Source: Thermoplasmatota archaeon (GTDB taxonomy: Archaea; Thermoplasmatota; E2; DHVEG-1; B18-G2). Taken from it: a stretch of DNA of 46,049 nucleotides. A program made the translations under genes and the position numbers. The DNA lies in assembly GCA_029259115.1 (NCBI GenBank), contig JAPDJO010000050.1:1-46049 (forward strand), read 5' to 3'. Positions within the stretch are counted from its first letter, which is position 1. Every line of letters begins with the position of its first letter. Positions 26,599-38,202 of the stretch are shown piece after piece. Below the pieces are notes generated by a model, which saw nothing but the letters and a program-made list of their open reading frames with translations, did not search any database and had not been told where the DNA came from.

Positions 26599-26610
26599 TA
26601 GCTTAACTAA
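26599..26610 (-). repeat. Right arm of the 12-bp inverted repeat
   Basis: TAGCTTAACTAA, reverse complement of 26021-26032. The last 8 nt also pair with TTAGTTAA at 26586-26593 to form a local 8-bp stem. Confidence 0.4.
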
Positions 26611-26650
26611 CTTTATTAAATTAAACTTAAGGGTAAAATGAAACAAAAAG

Positions 26651-26700
26651 TTTAAAAATAATAACTGGCTTATCATCTCGAGCTAGGTACAGAAGGGGAG
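26651..26700 (+). promoter_or_regulatory. Promoter and ribosome binding site of the TrkA-like gene
   Basis: The TATA-like TTTAAAAATA at 26651-26660 predicts a start near 26680. GGGGAG at 26695-26700 lies 5 nt before ATG 26706. Confidence 0.5.
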
Positions 26701-26705
26701 CATTT

Positions 26706-27371
26706 ATGTATGTTGTGATTGTAGGAGCAGGGCGTATAGGACAACGCCTTACTGAGCTTGCCCTAAGAGATGACAGAGAAAAGAACAATGTTATTGTCAT
26801 AGATAAAAATCAGGAGAGATGTGAGGAGATAGCTAGAAAATACGATGTTATAGCTATCAATGCAGATGCGACCCAAGAAGAAACCTTAGAAGAGTCAGAG
26901 GTTAAAAAAGCGGATGTCCTAGTTGCTACAACTAGAGATGATGCGGTTAATCTTATGGTTGTCTCTCTAGCCAAGAATAAAGGAGTGAAAAGACTTGTCT
27001 CTCTTGTAAATCAAGAAGAGAGTATACCAATGTTTATGGAGAAAGGAGTTAAAATAGTTAAAAACCCTGCCTTACTCATTGCCGAACATCTTTACAGAAG
27101 TATAAGGTATCCAGAGATAGAAGAGTACATGAACGTTGGAGAAAACGTCTCTATATTTAGATTGACTTTACCTGAGAACAGCAAACTGGCTGGAAAAAGT
27201 ATAAGAGAGATAGCTTTGCCTAAAAAGAGTCTTATAGTTGCCATAGAGAGAAAGGACAAATTTATTATACCAACAGAAGAGGTTGTCTTAGAACCCAGTG
27301 ATAAACTAACAGTCTTGGCACACAAAGATGTAGTTGACAGAATAACCAACCTTTTAACATCTGTAATTTAG
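26706..27371 (+). CDS. trkA: TrkA-like K+ channel/transporter regulatory protein (RCK: TrkA-N plus TrkA-C)
   Basis: 221 residues. The N-terminal Rossmann domain (about 1-135) begins MYVVIVGAGRIGQRL with the NAD-binding GxGxxG and an acidic residue at the second strand (VIVIDK), followed by the INADATQEETLEES segment typical of TrkA-N. A TrkA-C domain covers about 145-221. These cytosolic proteins gate Trk/Ktr-type potassium transporters in response to nucleotides. No TrkH-type membrane partner is adjacent. The gene converges on GAPDH, overlapping its 3' end by 4 nt. It stands alone downstream of the repeat island with its own promoter. Confidence 0.9.
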   Translation: MYVVIVGAGRIGQRLTELALRDDREKNNVIVIDKNQERCEEIARKYDVIAINADATQEETLEESEVKKADVLVATTRDDAVNLMVVSLAKNKGVKRLVSLVNQEESIPMFMEKGVKIVKNPALLIAEHLYRSIRYPEIEEYMNVGENVSIFRLTLPENSKLAGKSIREIALPKKSLIVAIERKDKFIIPTEEVVLEPSDKLTVLAHKDVVDRITNLLTSVI

Positions 27372-28435
27372 ACTTCTTGTAGCAGCAAGGGACCAAGACA
27401 CCTTATTTTTTCCATGTACTCCTTTGGATACAGAAATCTCTCTGCCGCTGCTATACTGCTAAGTATGGAGTTTCCATCTTGGGGAGTGAAACAGAATCCA
27501 ACCACTTCGTAATCTTTTCTCACGTGCAAGGTTGGTAGTACAACAACCGTTTGATTTAATATTCTCCCATAATGTCCATGATCTCTTCCAAAGGAAAATA
27601 TCAGATTTGCTGTATCTTTATAGGTAACAGCAACTCTCGGATTATCTCTAAATCTCTGCTCAACTTCCTCTAAGGTTATCTTTTTGTCCAGTTTCAGACT
27701 GAACCATATTGAATGCATATATTGGGTATTTACTTTCAAAGCACTAGAAAACACGTTAAGTTCATATCCCAATGTCTTAAAAAGATGGTAAACATCTCTA
27801 GCATGATGTGTTCCCATATCCTTATCCTTGTGTTTTCCGACTTGCGGTGACGGAACAAAGCTAGAGGTTTGACTTACATCGTTTGCTCTTCTAATACATA
27901 CAAAACGACCATCCACCAAATGATTCTTTTTCCCTTCAATGGCAAGAGTCTTTATGACCACAGCTATGTTATGAGTATTACAGCTAACTATATGAATGAA
28001 CTGATCCTTATCTGTTATTGCTTCATCATTTATCCCAAGGGCATACATCTTTCCAAATCCAAACTCAGAACCTTGGGCTAAGAACCCTTTGACAAGATGA
28101 GCGTATTTTTTGTAATATTTTTCCTTGTTAGCTAAACCCGTCCCTTTGGGTGTACAATCTATTACTACAGAAGCTCTCTTTATAGCTTCCTCTGCATCAT
28201 AGGTTGGTTCAACACCAAGCTCTCTGAATTCTTTCATCTTATCTTTAGATGCCGCAAGGACAGCTCCTCTGTTCAGCAGACCCTTTATTTTTGGTCTATC
28301 TGTTAATGCAGGAGTATGCTTGTAGAACGTTATCTCATCTATACCCAAATCCTTTCTAAAATCACAGAGCAATCCTATCAAAGGTTCTCCTATTGTTCCT
28401 GTACCAACGACATGAACAATGTTTCCATCGCTCAT
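27368..28435 (-). CDS. gap: Type II glyceraldehyde-3-phosphate dehydrogenase-like protein (archaeal family, divergent)
   Basis: 355 residues from ATG 28435, which has GGTG upstream and a TATA-like box at about 28465-28475. The further upstream ATG 28501 would add 22 unconserved residues. A Rossmann domain begins IVHVVGTGTIGEPLIG, then VVIDCTPKGTGL, and the catalytic Cys152 in SCNTHN (classical archaeal enzymes have SCNTTG), followed by the archaeal-type RRANDVSQTSSFVPSP segment. The enzyme would interconvert glyceraldehyde 3-phosphate and 1,3-bisphosphoglycerate with NAD(P). Substitutions near the active site suggest a divergent branch, so the exact substrate is less certain than the family. 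Confidence 0.78.
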   Translation of the reverse strand: MSDGNIVHVVGTGTIGEPLIGLLCDFRKDLGIDEITFYKHTPALTDRPKIKGLLNRGAVLAASKDKMKEFRELGVEPTYDAEEAIKRASVVIDCTPKGTGLANKEKYYKKYAHLVKGFLAQGSEFGFGKMYALGINDEAITDKDQFIHIVSCNTHNIAVVIKTLAIEGKKNHLVDGRFVCIRRANDVSQTSSFVPSPQVGKHKDKDMGTHHARDVYHLFKTLGYELNVFSSALKVNTQYMHSIWFSLKLDKKITLEEVEQRFRDNPRVAVTYKDTANLIFSFGRDHGHYGRILNQTVVVLPTLHVRKDYEVVGFCFTPQDGNSILSSIAAAERFLYPKEYMEKIRCLGPLLLQEV

Positions 28436-28519
28436 ATAAACACCGATAAGGAGAATAATTATCCCTCTTTTAAGGCTTGCTACGTTACCTTTATCTTCCA
28501 TAAATGATATCTAAAGAAG

Positions 28520-29161
28520 ATGATTCTTCCTTTGATAGGAAGAGGCTTCGATTCTAATATTTACCTAGTAAAAGGGAAAAGGAATACTCTCATAGATTCT
28601 GGTACTGGCATGTATTTTGAAGACATTCTTGAAGTTCTGGAAAGAGAGATCGACATAGAAGATATCGATCAACTGATACTTACACATGAGCATATCGATC
28701 ATACTGGCGGAGCTGAATACTTCAAGAGAAGGGTAAAAGATTTGAAAATAGTAGCTCATGAAAAAACCGCGGAGATACTGGAGAAGGGCATTGAGCCAAC
28801 ATCCTATCTTTTCTCTTTACCTTCTCCAAAGGTGAAGATAGATCTAAAATTAAAAGAGGGTGACAGGATAAGGATAGGTGATGATATCTATAGAGTCCTT
28901 TATACGCCTGGACATTCTGAGGGAAGCATATGCCTGTATCAGGAAGATAAAGGCATTTTGTTTTCTGGAGATACTGTTTTCAGCTATGGGGGCATAGGAA
29001 GATATGATCTTCCCGGAGGAGACCTTTTCAAGTTAGAGAAATCCATAGAGAGGTTGTCGAATCTCAATGTTAAAGATCTTTATCCGGGCCACGGAGACTA
29101 CGTAGTCGGGGTTGGAGATAAGCACATAAAATTATCTCTCAGAAACGTTAAAGAGCTATGA
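28520..29161 (+). CDS. Metallo-beta-lactamase fold hydrolase (glyoxalase II-like)
   Basis: 213 residues. Metal ligands are visible in order: THEHIDHTGG (HxHxDH), TPGHSEGS, SGDTVF and the late His in LYPGHGD. This is the set of a binuclear MBL hydrolase of the glyoxalase II type. The substrate is unknown; thioester hydrolysis is the common family activity. It is divergent from gap and overlaps the UPF0248 gene by 4 nt, so those two are translated together. The start fits a leaderless transcript. Confidence 0.87.
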   Translation: MILPLIGRGFDSNIYLVKGKRNTLIDSGTGMYFEDILEVLEREIDIEDIDQLILTHEHIDHTGGAEYFKRRVKDLKIVAHEKTAEILEKGIEPTSYLFSLPSPKVKIDLKLKEGDRIRIGDDIYRVLYTPGHSEGSICLYQEDKGILFSGDTVFSYGGIGRYDLPGGDLFKLEKSIERLSNLNVKDLYPGHGDYVVGVGDKHIKLSLRNVKEL

Positions 29162-29409
29162 GTGTGAGGGATATTCTCAATAGGTTGAAATGGAAAGGAG
29201 ATGTAAATTTTGATGAGGTCGAGATATGGTATATAGATAGAGGTGCACCTAACGATAGCAGCGTGATATGTGGAAGAGAAATAGAAAGAATCGGCAGATC
29301 TTTCATCTACACTAAAGGGAAAACTATACCATTTCATAGAGTAATACGAGTAGTATATCAAAACAATATCATATTTGATAGATTCGAGAAAAAATCAAAA
29401 CCTGATTAA
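29158..29409 (+). CDS. DUF504 / UPF0248 family protein
   Basis: 83 residues. The pattern ILNRLKWKGDVNFDEVEIWY, IDRGAPNDSSVI, IGRSFIY and IPFHRVIRVVY matches the archaeal UPF0248 (DUF504) family. Function is not established; some relatives are joined to RNA-processing proteins. It overlaps the MBL gene by an ATGA and converges with the GTPase gene. Confidence 0.85.
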   Translation: MSVRDILNRLKWKGDVNFDEVEIWYIDRGAPNDSSVICGREIERIGRSFIYTKGKTIPFHRVIRVVYQNNIIFDRFEKKSKPD

Positions 29410-29424
29410 TATTCCTATGCTGTA

Positions 29425-30408
29425 TCACCACGATTTTTCATCCAAAATATCAAATATCTTTTTCTTAAGTTTATCTATACCATACCCTGTTTTGCATGAT
29501 ATCTTTAGGTATGGTGATTTTCTTTTCAACATATCTGCTTTGTTTTCAACAACTATTATCGGAATAGAAGAAAATTCCTCCCTTATACTTTTAAGTAGAT
29601 TCATTTGATCCTCTAGCTTGTAACCACATGTTTCTGTTGGATCTATGATAAAGATGATCAGATTTGCCAGATGTTTCAAAGCTGCGATTGCCTGAAGTTC
29701 TATCTCATTTCTCTTCTCGAGAGGTCTATCCAAAAGTCCTGGAGTATCTATTATCTGGTATCTTTCTTTCTCGTAACCCTTTTCCCTATCAATATGCCCA
29801 ACATGTATTTCTTTTGTTGTGAAAGGATAACTTGCTATCTCTGGTTTAGCTCTGGACAGTATTCTCAGGAGGGAGGACTTTCCAACATTTGGATAACCAG
29901 CTATAACTATAGTTGTGACGTTATCTATGAATGGTAAACTTTCCAAGAAGGCGCAAGCCTCCTTGACATTCTTCAAATGAGGATTTATCTGGTTTATTAC
30001 AGAGGATACCCTGCCATAAACTCTCTTTCTTATCGATGTGATCTCTTTTGAGTTATCTGCAAATTTTAGATTTCTCAAAGCTTCTCTTCTTATCTTTTTA
30101 CACAGATTTTCAGCCCAGGATATAGAACCCAAAGATTTTTTCAACTTGGATATGCCTATTTTTATCTCTATCATTTCTCTATGAAAATTAGACAATCTAT
30201 CTATTGAAGGAAAGTTTTTCACATATTTGTCCAGCTCATATATTATTGTATCAGTAAATGCCTGTATTTTATCTTGAGTTGCTCTTTTCGCTCTTTTGAG
30301 TCTATCTCTTTCTATAATTTTCTTCTTTGAGGTTTCTTTTGCCCTTTTGAAGGCTTTATCAAGTATCTCTTGAGAAGATTTTATGCTTGGTAGTCTCTTA
30401 TCTGGCAT
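29425..30408 (-). CDS. NOG1-family GTPase
   Basis: 327 residues. A helical N-terminal NOG1 domain covers about 1-160, then the G domain with G1 GYPNVGKSS (171-179), G3 DTPG (221-224), G4 NKAD (289-292) and G5 SCKTG. NOG1/Obg-type GTPases act in large ribosomal subunit maturation. Archaeal members are this length because the eukaryotic C-terminal extension is absent. It is monocistronic and divergent from the operon starting at 30449. Confidence 0.93.
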   Translation of the reverse strand: MPDKRLPSIKSSQEILDKAFKRAKETSKKKIIERDRLKRAKRATQDKIQAFTDTIIYELDKYVKNFPSIDRLSNFHREMIEIKIGISKLKKSLGSISWAENLCKKIRREALRNLKFADNSKEITSIRKRVYGRVSSVINQINPHLKNVKEACAFLESLPFIDNVTTIVIAGYPNVGKSSLLRILSRAKPEIASYPFTTKEIHVGHIDREKGYEKERYQIIDTPGLLDRPLEKRNEIELQAIAALKHLANLIIFIIDPTETCGYKLEDQMNLLKSIREEFSSIPIIVVENKADMLKRKSPYLKISCKTGYGIDKLKKKIFDILDEKSW

Positions 30409-30448
30409 AGCTAAAACTTTATCTTTTAGTTATAGATTAAGATTTGGT

Positions 30449-30679
30449 ATGGAAGAGGGCTTCATTCTCTCAAACAAATTCAGAAAAATGATATTTGATG
30501 ATATCGTCAGTGGAGAAAATGATATAAACTCAATATCAAGAAAAAATCACATTCCTCAGAAGGTGGCAAGAGAGCTGGCAGACGAGCTAGTAGATCTTGG
30601 TGTACTGGAGAAAAGAGAAGGATATTATTATCTAACAAAAGAAGGTGAAAAGTTAGCCGAAAAGTTGAGAAACAGATGA
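30449..30679 (+). CDS. Small winged helix-turn-helix protein
   Basis: 76 residues from ATG 30449; the frame is open to 30383 but those residues overlap the divergent GTPase start and look unconserved. The fold is suggested by INSISRKNHIPQKVARELAD as helix-turn-helix and by the wing YYYLTKEGEKLAEKLR, as in MarR/PadR-like small archaeal regulators. It overlaps ribK by 4 nt (ATGA). It may regulate the operon; this is inference. Confidence 0.7.
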   Translation: MEEGFILSNKFRKMIFDDIVSGENDINSISRKNHIPQKVARELADELVDLGVLEKREGYYYLTKEGEKLAEKLRNR

Positions 30680-31342
30680 TGGAAGAAAGATATATCAGGA
30701 TATTGAAGGAAATCGCTCTCCTTGGGGCTATCGACAGAGAAATACCGTTATCATCTTATCAGTTATCCAAAATTATTAGTTGCAGTCAGCAATCTGCTTC
30801 CAGATATTTGATAGACATGGAGAAAAAAGGGTATATCGAGAGGAAGATAGGTATAAAGAAACAAAGAATAAGAATAACAGAAAAGGGGAGAGGGCTTTTA
30901 GAGAAGGAGTATCTGGATTACAAGAGGATATTCAGCAAAGAGAGGAGGATTTCGTTAAAAGGTAAGGTTATATCTGGACTCGGAGAAGGGAAATATTACA
31001 CCAATATAGAAGGCTATGTTAAACAATTCCTAAAAAAACTTGGCTTTAAACCTGTTCCTGGAACCTTGAATGTGAGGATATCGAAAGAGTATACTGATAG
31101 ACTAAAAGAGCTATCAGAGCTTGAAGGTATAGAGATAAGAGGTTTCTCCACCAAAGATAGATCCTTCGGTGGAGCAAAATGTTTCCGTGCAAAGATAGAT
31201 AACGAAGATGCGGTAGCTATTTTACCAAGCAGATCACACTATTCAGATATCTTGGAGTTTATAGCTCCTTACAAACTTAGAGAGAGGTTAAATTTAAGAG
31301 ATGGAGACTCTGTGAATATCGTTATAGATCTGGGTGGTGAAG

Positions 31343-31365
<23 letters not shown>
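30676..31365 (+). CDS. ribK: CTP-dependent riboflavin kinase with N-terminal winged helix domain
   Basis: 229 residues. Residues about 1-80 form a winged helix (LSSYQLSKIISCSQQSASRY and a wing with RIRITEKGRGLLEK). Residues about 92-222 are the DUF120 RibK domain: GLGEGKYYTN, PGTLNVR, AILPSRSHYSD and the end LRDGDSVNIVI. Archaeal RibK phosphorylates riboflavin to FMN using CTP, and the fused HTH form can act as a regulator (RbkR-like). The start overlaps the upstream stop. The neighbours are DNA repair genes and give no clue to riboflavin metabolism. Confidence 0.9.
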
Positions 31366-35073
<3,708 letters not shown>

Positions 35074-35075
35074 GA

Positions 35076-36107
35076 ATGCAAGCCGTTATCCTTGCTGGAG
35101 GTTTTGGAACAAGATTGAGGCCATTAACATATACGAGATCAAAGGTTCTTCTTCCTATACTGAACAAACCCATGATAGCATATATAATCGAAAGTTTACC
35201 TGAGAATGTAGAAAGAGTCATAATAGCGGCGAACTACAAGAAGGAGCAACTGGAGGAATTCTTTGATAGAAATGATTTTGGTAAGGAGATCATAATAAAC
35301 GAAGAACCAAAACCTCTTGGTACTGGAGGAGCAGTGAAGTTTGCGGAGAAATACATAGAAGATAGATTTCTGGTGCTGAACAGCGATATTATCTCTTCTC
35401 TTGACATGAAAGATATGATAAGATTTCATGTGAACAGAGAGGCATTCGTTACAATATCTCTTTGGCCCGTGGAAAACGTATCCGAATTTGGTGTGGTCAG
35501 GATAGAGGATGATGGTAGGATAACCCAATTCGTTGAAAAGCCAAAACCAGAAGATGCGCCCTCCAACCTCATTAATGCTGGTGCCTACTGCATGGAAAAA
35601 GAGGCTTTAGATTACATAGAGAGCGCTGACAGATTGATATCTATGGAGCAAGAGGTCTTTCCGAGAATCATAGAAGATGGAAAGAGGTTCTACGGATACA
35701 AGATAGAGGGATTCTGGATAGATGTTGGTAGGATAAATAGCTATATCGAAGTGAATAAAATCCTGCTAAGAAGGCAGGGTAAGAGATTTCTCATAGGGAG
35801 TAACTGTGAAATAAGAGGAGACCTAGAGAATTCAAGCGTAGGGAACAATGTTGAGATAGGGGAAGAATCTAAGGTAAGCTCATCTGTCATTCTAGACAAT
35901 GCGAAGATAGGCAAGGATGTCCAGATAGAAAATTCTGTTATTGGTGAGGGTTGCGTTATAGGAGATAGGGCTAAAATAATAAACAGTGTAATTGGAGATG
36001 AGGAAGAGATAGAGGAAGACAAGATAGTAAAAGATGAAAGAATCTGGACAAAGCCCATACCGAAGGGATACCCTGATAAGCAGATAGGAAATGTAATCAA
36101 AGTATGA
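35076..36107 (+). CDS. Sugar-phosphate nucleotidyltransferase with left-handed beta-helix
   Basis: 343 residues. The N-terminal nucleotidyltransferase domain (about 1-230) opens with the G-x-G-T-R-L-x-P motif (MQAVILAGGFGTRLRPLTYT) and contains LNSDI and FWIDVGRINSYIEVNK. The C-terminal hexapeptide repeats (about 245-320) read SVILDNAKIG, NSVIGEGCVIG and similar. It would make NDP-sugars from sugar 1-phosphates. The phosphohexomutase three genes on could supply the substrate, suggesting glycan or N-glycosylation precursors. It starts 2 nt after ligA; mannose or glucose specificity cannot be told. Confidence 0.88.
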   Translation: MQAVILAGGFGTRLRPLTYTRSKVLLPILNKPMIAYIIESLPENVERVIIAANYKKEQLEEFFDRNDFGKEIIINEEPKPLGTGGAVKFAEKYIEDRFLVLNSDIISSLDMKDMIRFHVNREAFVTISLWPVENVSEFGVVRIEDDGRITQFVEKPKPEDAPSNLINAGAYCMEKEALDYIESADRLISMEQEVFPRIIEDGKRFYGYKIEGFWIDVGRINSYIEVNKILLRRQGKRFLIGSNCEIRGDLENSSVGNNVEIGEESKVSSSVILDNAKIGKDVQIENSVIGEGCVIGDRAKIINSVIGDEEEIEEDKIVKDERIWTKPIPKGYPDKQIGNVIKV

Positions 36108-36775
36108 AGATATACGTAGATTACAGGGAAAAGGAACTGATAGATCTGCTGAGAGAGAAACTCGGAAAGATTGAAGAGACTAACCTGAGAGTTGGAGACA
36201 TTATTTTGACTTTTGATAACCATGCTGTGATTTTGGAGAGGAAAAGCGCCTACGATTTCATCGAATCCGTTAGGTCAAACAGACTGTGGGAACAACTTAT
36301 CAAGATAGTGAAAACGGAAGAGATTTTTGATAAAACTGTCAAAAGGAAGATCTTACTCCTTCATGGTAGTATTAAAGAGTTAACATTCCACGAGTTTGAT
36401 GAGAAGTTATGGGCAAGCTTATCAGGAGCTTTTATGGAAATTGTTTATGTTTATGGGATACCTATCTTCTTCGTAGAAGATGTTCAAGCTGTAATCACTT
36501 TTATCAGGATACTCATAGACAGAGAAATCAGAAAGGCAAACGAGTCTCTGCCAAAAGAGAGATGGTTTAGAAGAAGACTAAGCGAGATTCCGGAAAAAGA
36601 TGAAAAGATATATTTCCTATCCTCGATACCAGGAATAGGGAACGAGCTTGCAAGAAATCTGCTCAGACACTTTGGTAGTATAGATAAAATAGCTAATGCT
36701 AGCATAGATCAGCTCATGATGGTAGATGGAATCGGAAGTAAGAAGGCTGAACAGATATACAACATTTTTCATTAG
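36104..36775 (+). CDS. ERCC4 (XPF)-type nuclease with C-terminal helix-hairpin-helix
   Basis: 223 residues. The ERCC4 nuclease domain (about 1-135) has VDYREKEL and the ERKSAYDFIESV core, which supplies the metal-binding acidic and basic residues. A tandem HhH domain lies at about 165-223 (SSIPGIGNELARNLLRHFGS, VDGIGSKKAEQIY). This is the nuclease half of archaeal XPF/Hef without the helicase. It would cut branched or flap DNA. It overlaps the nucleotidyltransferase gene by ATGA and shares the operon with polX and ligA, consistent with a repair role. Confidence 0.92.
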   Translation: MKIYVDYREKELIDLLREKLGKIEETNLRVGDIILTFDNHAVILERKSAYDFIESVRSNRLWEQLIKIVKTEEIFDKTVKRKILLLHGSIKELTFHEFDEKLWASLSGAFMEIVYVYGIPIFFVEDVQAVITFIRILIDREIRKANESLPKERWFRRRLSEIPEKDEKIYFLSSIPGIGNELARNLLRHFGSIDKIANASIDQLMMVDGIGSKKAEQIYNIFH

Positions 36776-36818
36776 AAACTCGATAAATAGAAATACTTTT
36801 GATTTATTAGCCAAAAAC

Positions 36819-38198
36819 ATGACAAGGTTATTTGGTACAAACGGAGTGAGGGGCGTCGTCAATGAAGATATGACTTCTGAGCTTGCTTTAAAACTTGGTA
36901 AAGCTATAGGCAGTTACTACTCCAAATCTAAAGATAGACCTAAAATAGCAATAGGTACGGATGCAAGAATATCCAACAGCATGTTAAAATCTGCATGCAT
37001 ATCTGGATTGTTATCTGTGGGTTGTGATGTCGTTGATCTTGGTATATTGCCAACCCCAACCTTACAATATGCAGTAAAAGAGAAGGACTACGATGCTGGG
37101 GTCATAATTACAGCTTCTCATAATCCTCCACAGTTCAATGGGATAAAGGTCATAGATTTAGATGGCACAGAACTTGCAAAGGAGCAGGAGGAAGAGATAG
37201 AGAAAATATACTTTTCTGAAAGCTACAGAAAAGTTGCTTGGGATAAAGTTGGAAGTTTATCGAGATGGGATGGAGCTATAGATCTCTACATAGATGCCAT
37301 TTTATCAAAAGTTGATGTTGATTCTATAAAAAGAGCAAACCTCCATGTTGTTCTAGATTGCGGCAACGGCGCAGGTGCTGTTGTTGCGCCAGAACTTTTA
37401 AGAAGATTAGGTTGTAAATTAACAATGATTAATTGTGAACTTGATGGCTTATTTAGAGGAAGACCTTCTGAGCCAATACCAGAAAATCTAGAAGAATTGA
37501 TGAAGAAAGTGAAAGAGGTTGGTGCAGATCTTGGAGTAGCCCAGGATGGAGATGCAGATAGAGCTATATTCGTGGATGAGAAAGGTAATTATGTGTTTGG
37601 AGATCAAAGTTTTACCCTTCTTGCCAAATATATAGTTAGGGAGAAGAAAGGTATCGTGGTAACCCCAGTATCTACATCGAGCGCTCTAGAAGAAGTTGTC
37701 AAGTCAGAGGGAGGAGATGTTATCTATACAAGAGTTGGTTCCCCAATAGTTGCGAGGGTAATGAAAAAGGTTAATGCTGTTTTTGGTGGAGAGGAGAATG
37801 GTGGATTGATATTTCCAGAACATCAATATTGTAGGGACTCCGCGATGACCATAGCAAAGATGTTGGAATTATTAGCTAAGGAAAAGAGACCTTTATCAGA
37901 GATGATCAGCGAACTTCCAAGATATGAGCTCATCAAAATAAAGTTGCATTGCCCCAATGATAAAAAGGATAAGGTTTTATCTATGATAAAGGAAAGGGTC
38001 AAGAAAGAATCCGAGGTTAAGAAGGTAGACGAAACGGATGGTATAAAGATTTACACCGAAGAGGGATGGGTCCTTGTCAGACCATCAGGAACAGAGCCAA
38101 TATTCAGGATATTTGCAGAGTCAAGAGATAGAGATAAAGCGGAGAGACTTGTAGAGAAATACAAAGAATTACTTGAAGAGATGGTAAGGGTAGCGTAA
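36819..38198 (+). CDS. Phosphohexomutase (phosphoglucosamine/phosphomannomutase family)
   Basis: 459 residues from ATG 36819. The open frame extends to 36726, but that part overlaps the nuclease gene, and the family N-terminus is MTRLFGTNGVRG. The phosphoserine Ser100 lies in TASHNPP, the metal loop is DGDADRAIF, the sugar-binding loop is GEENGGL, and the phosphate-binding RPSGTEPIFRI is near the C-terminus. It interconverts hexose 6- and 1-phosphates; the GTNGVRG start is often seen in archaeal GlmM-like enzymes. It lies 43 nt after the nuclease gene and near a sugar nucleotidyltransferase. Confidence 0.92.
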   Translation: MTRLFGTNGVRGVVNEDMTSELALKLGKAIGSYYSKSKDRPKIAIGTDARISNSMLKSACISGLLSVGCDVVDLGILPTPTLQYAVKEKDYDAGVIITASHNPPQFNGIKVIDLDGTELAKEQEEEIEKIYFSESYRKVAWDKVGSLSRWDGAIDLYIDAILSKVDVDSIKRANLHVVLDCGNGAGAVVAPELLRRLGCKLTMINCELDGLFRGRPSEPIPENLEELMKKVKEVGADLGVAQDGDADRAIFVDEKGNYVFGDQSFTLLAKYIVREKKGIVVTPVSTSSALEEVVKSEGGDVIYTRVGSPIVARVMKKVNAVFGGEENGGLIFPEHQYCRDSAMTIAKMLELLAKEKRPLSEMISELPRYELIKIKLHCPNDKKDKVLSMIKERVKKESEVKKVDETDGIKIYTEEGWVLVRPSGTEPIFRIFAESRDRDKAERLVEKYKELLEEMVRVA

Positions 38199-38202
38199 TA
38201 TT

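Larger units (their letters stand above)
26009..26705. other. 697-bp AT-rich gene-free island with inverted repeats, dyads and a hairpin
   Basis: No credible ORF on either strand. It holds a 12-bp inverted pair (26021-26032 and 26599-26610), a 16-bp perfect AT palindrome (26046-26061), two identical 19-bp copies of a dyad (26182-26200, 26483-26501), an 11-bp-stem hairpin (26335-26360) nested between CCTTAGTT (26291-26298) and its reverse complement (26365-26372), and the trkA promoter at its right end. It could be a remnant of the recombinase element, a MITE-like insertion, a non-coding RNA locus or a replication-related site; the sequence alone does not decide. Confidence 0.6.

Noticed and set aside
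28435..28501. 22-residue N-terminal extension of the GAPDH-like protein
   Set aside because: The stretch contains the probable TATA box and lacks family similarity; ATG 28435 has GGTG upstream.
36726..36818. Extended N-terminus of the phosphohexomutase
   Set aside because: It overlaps the ERCC4 nuclease gene and precedes the standard family start MTRLFGTNGVRG.
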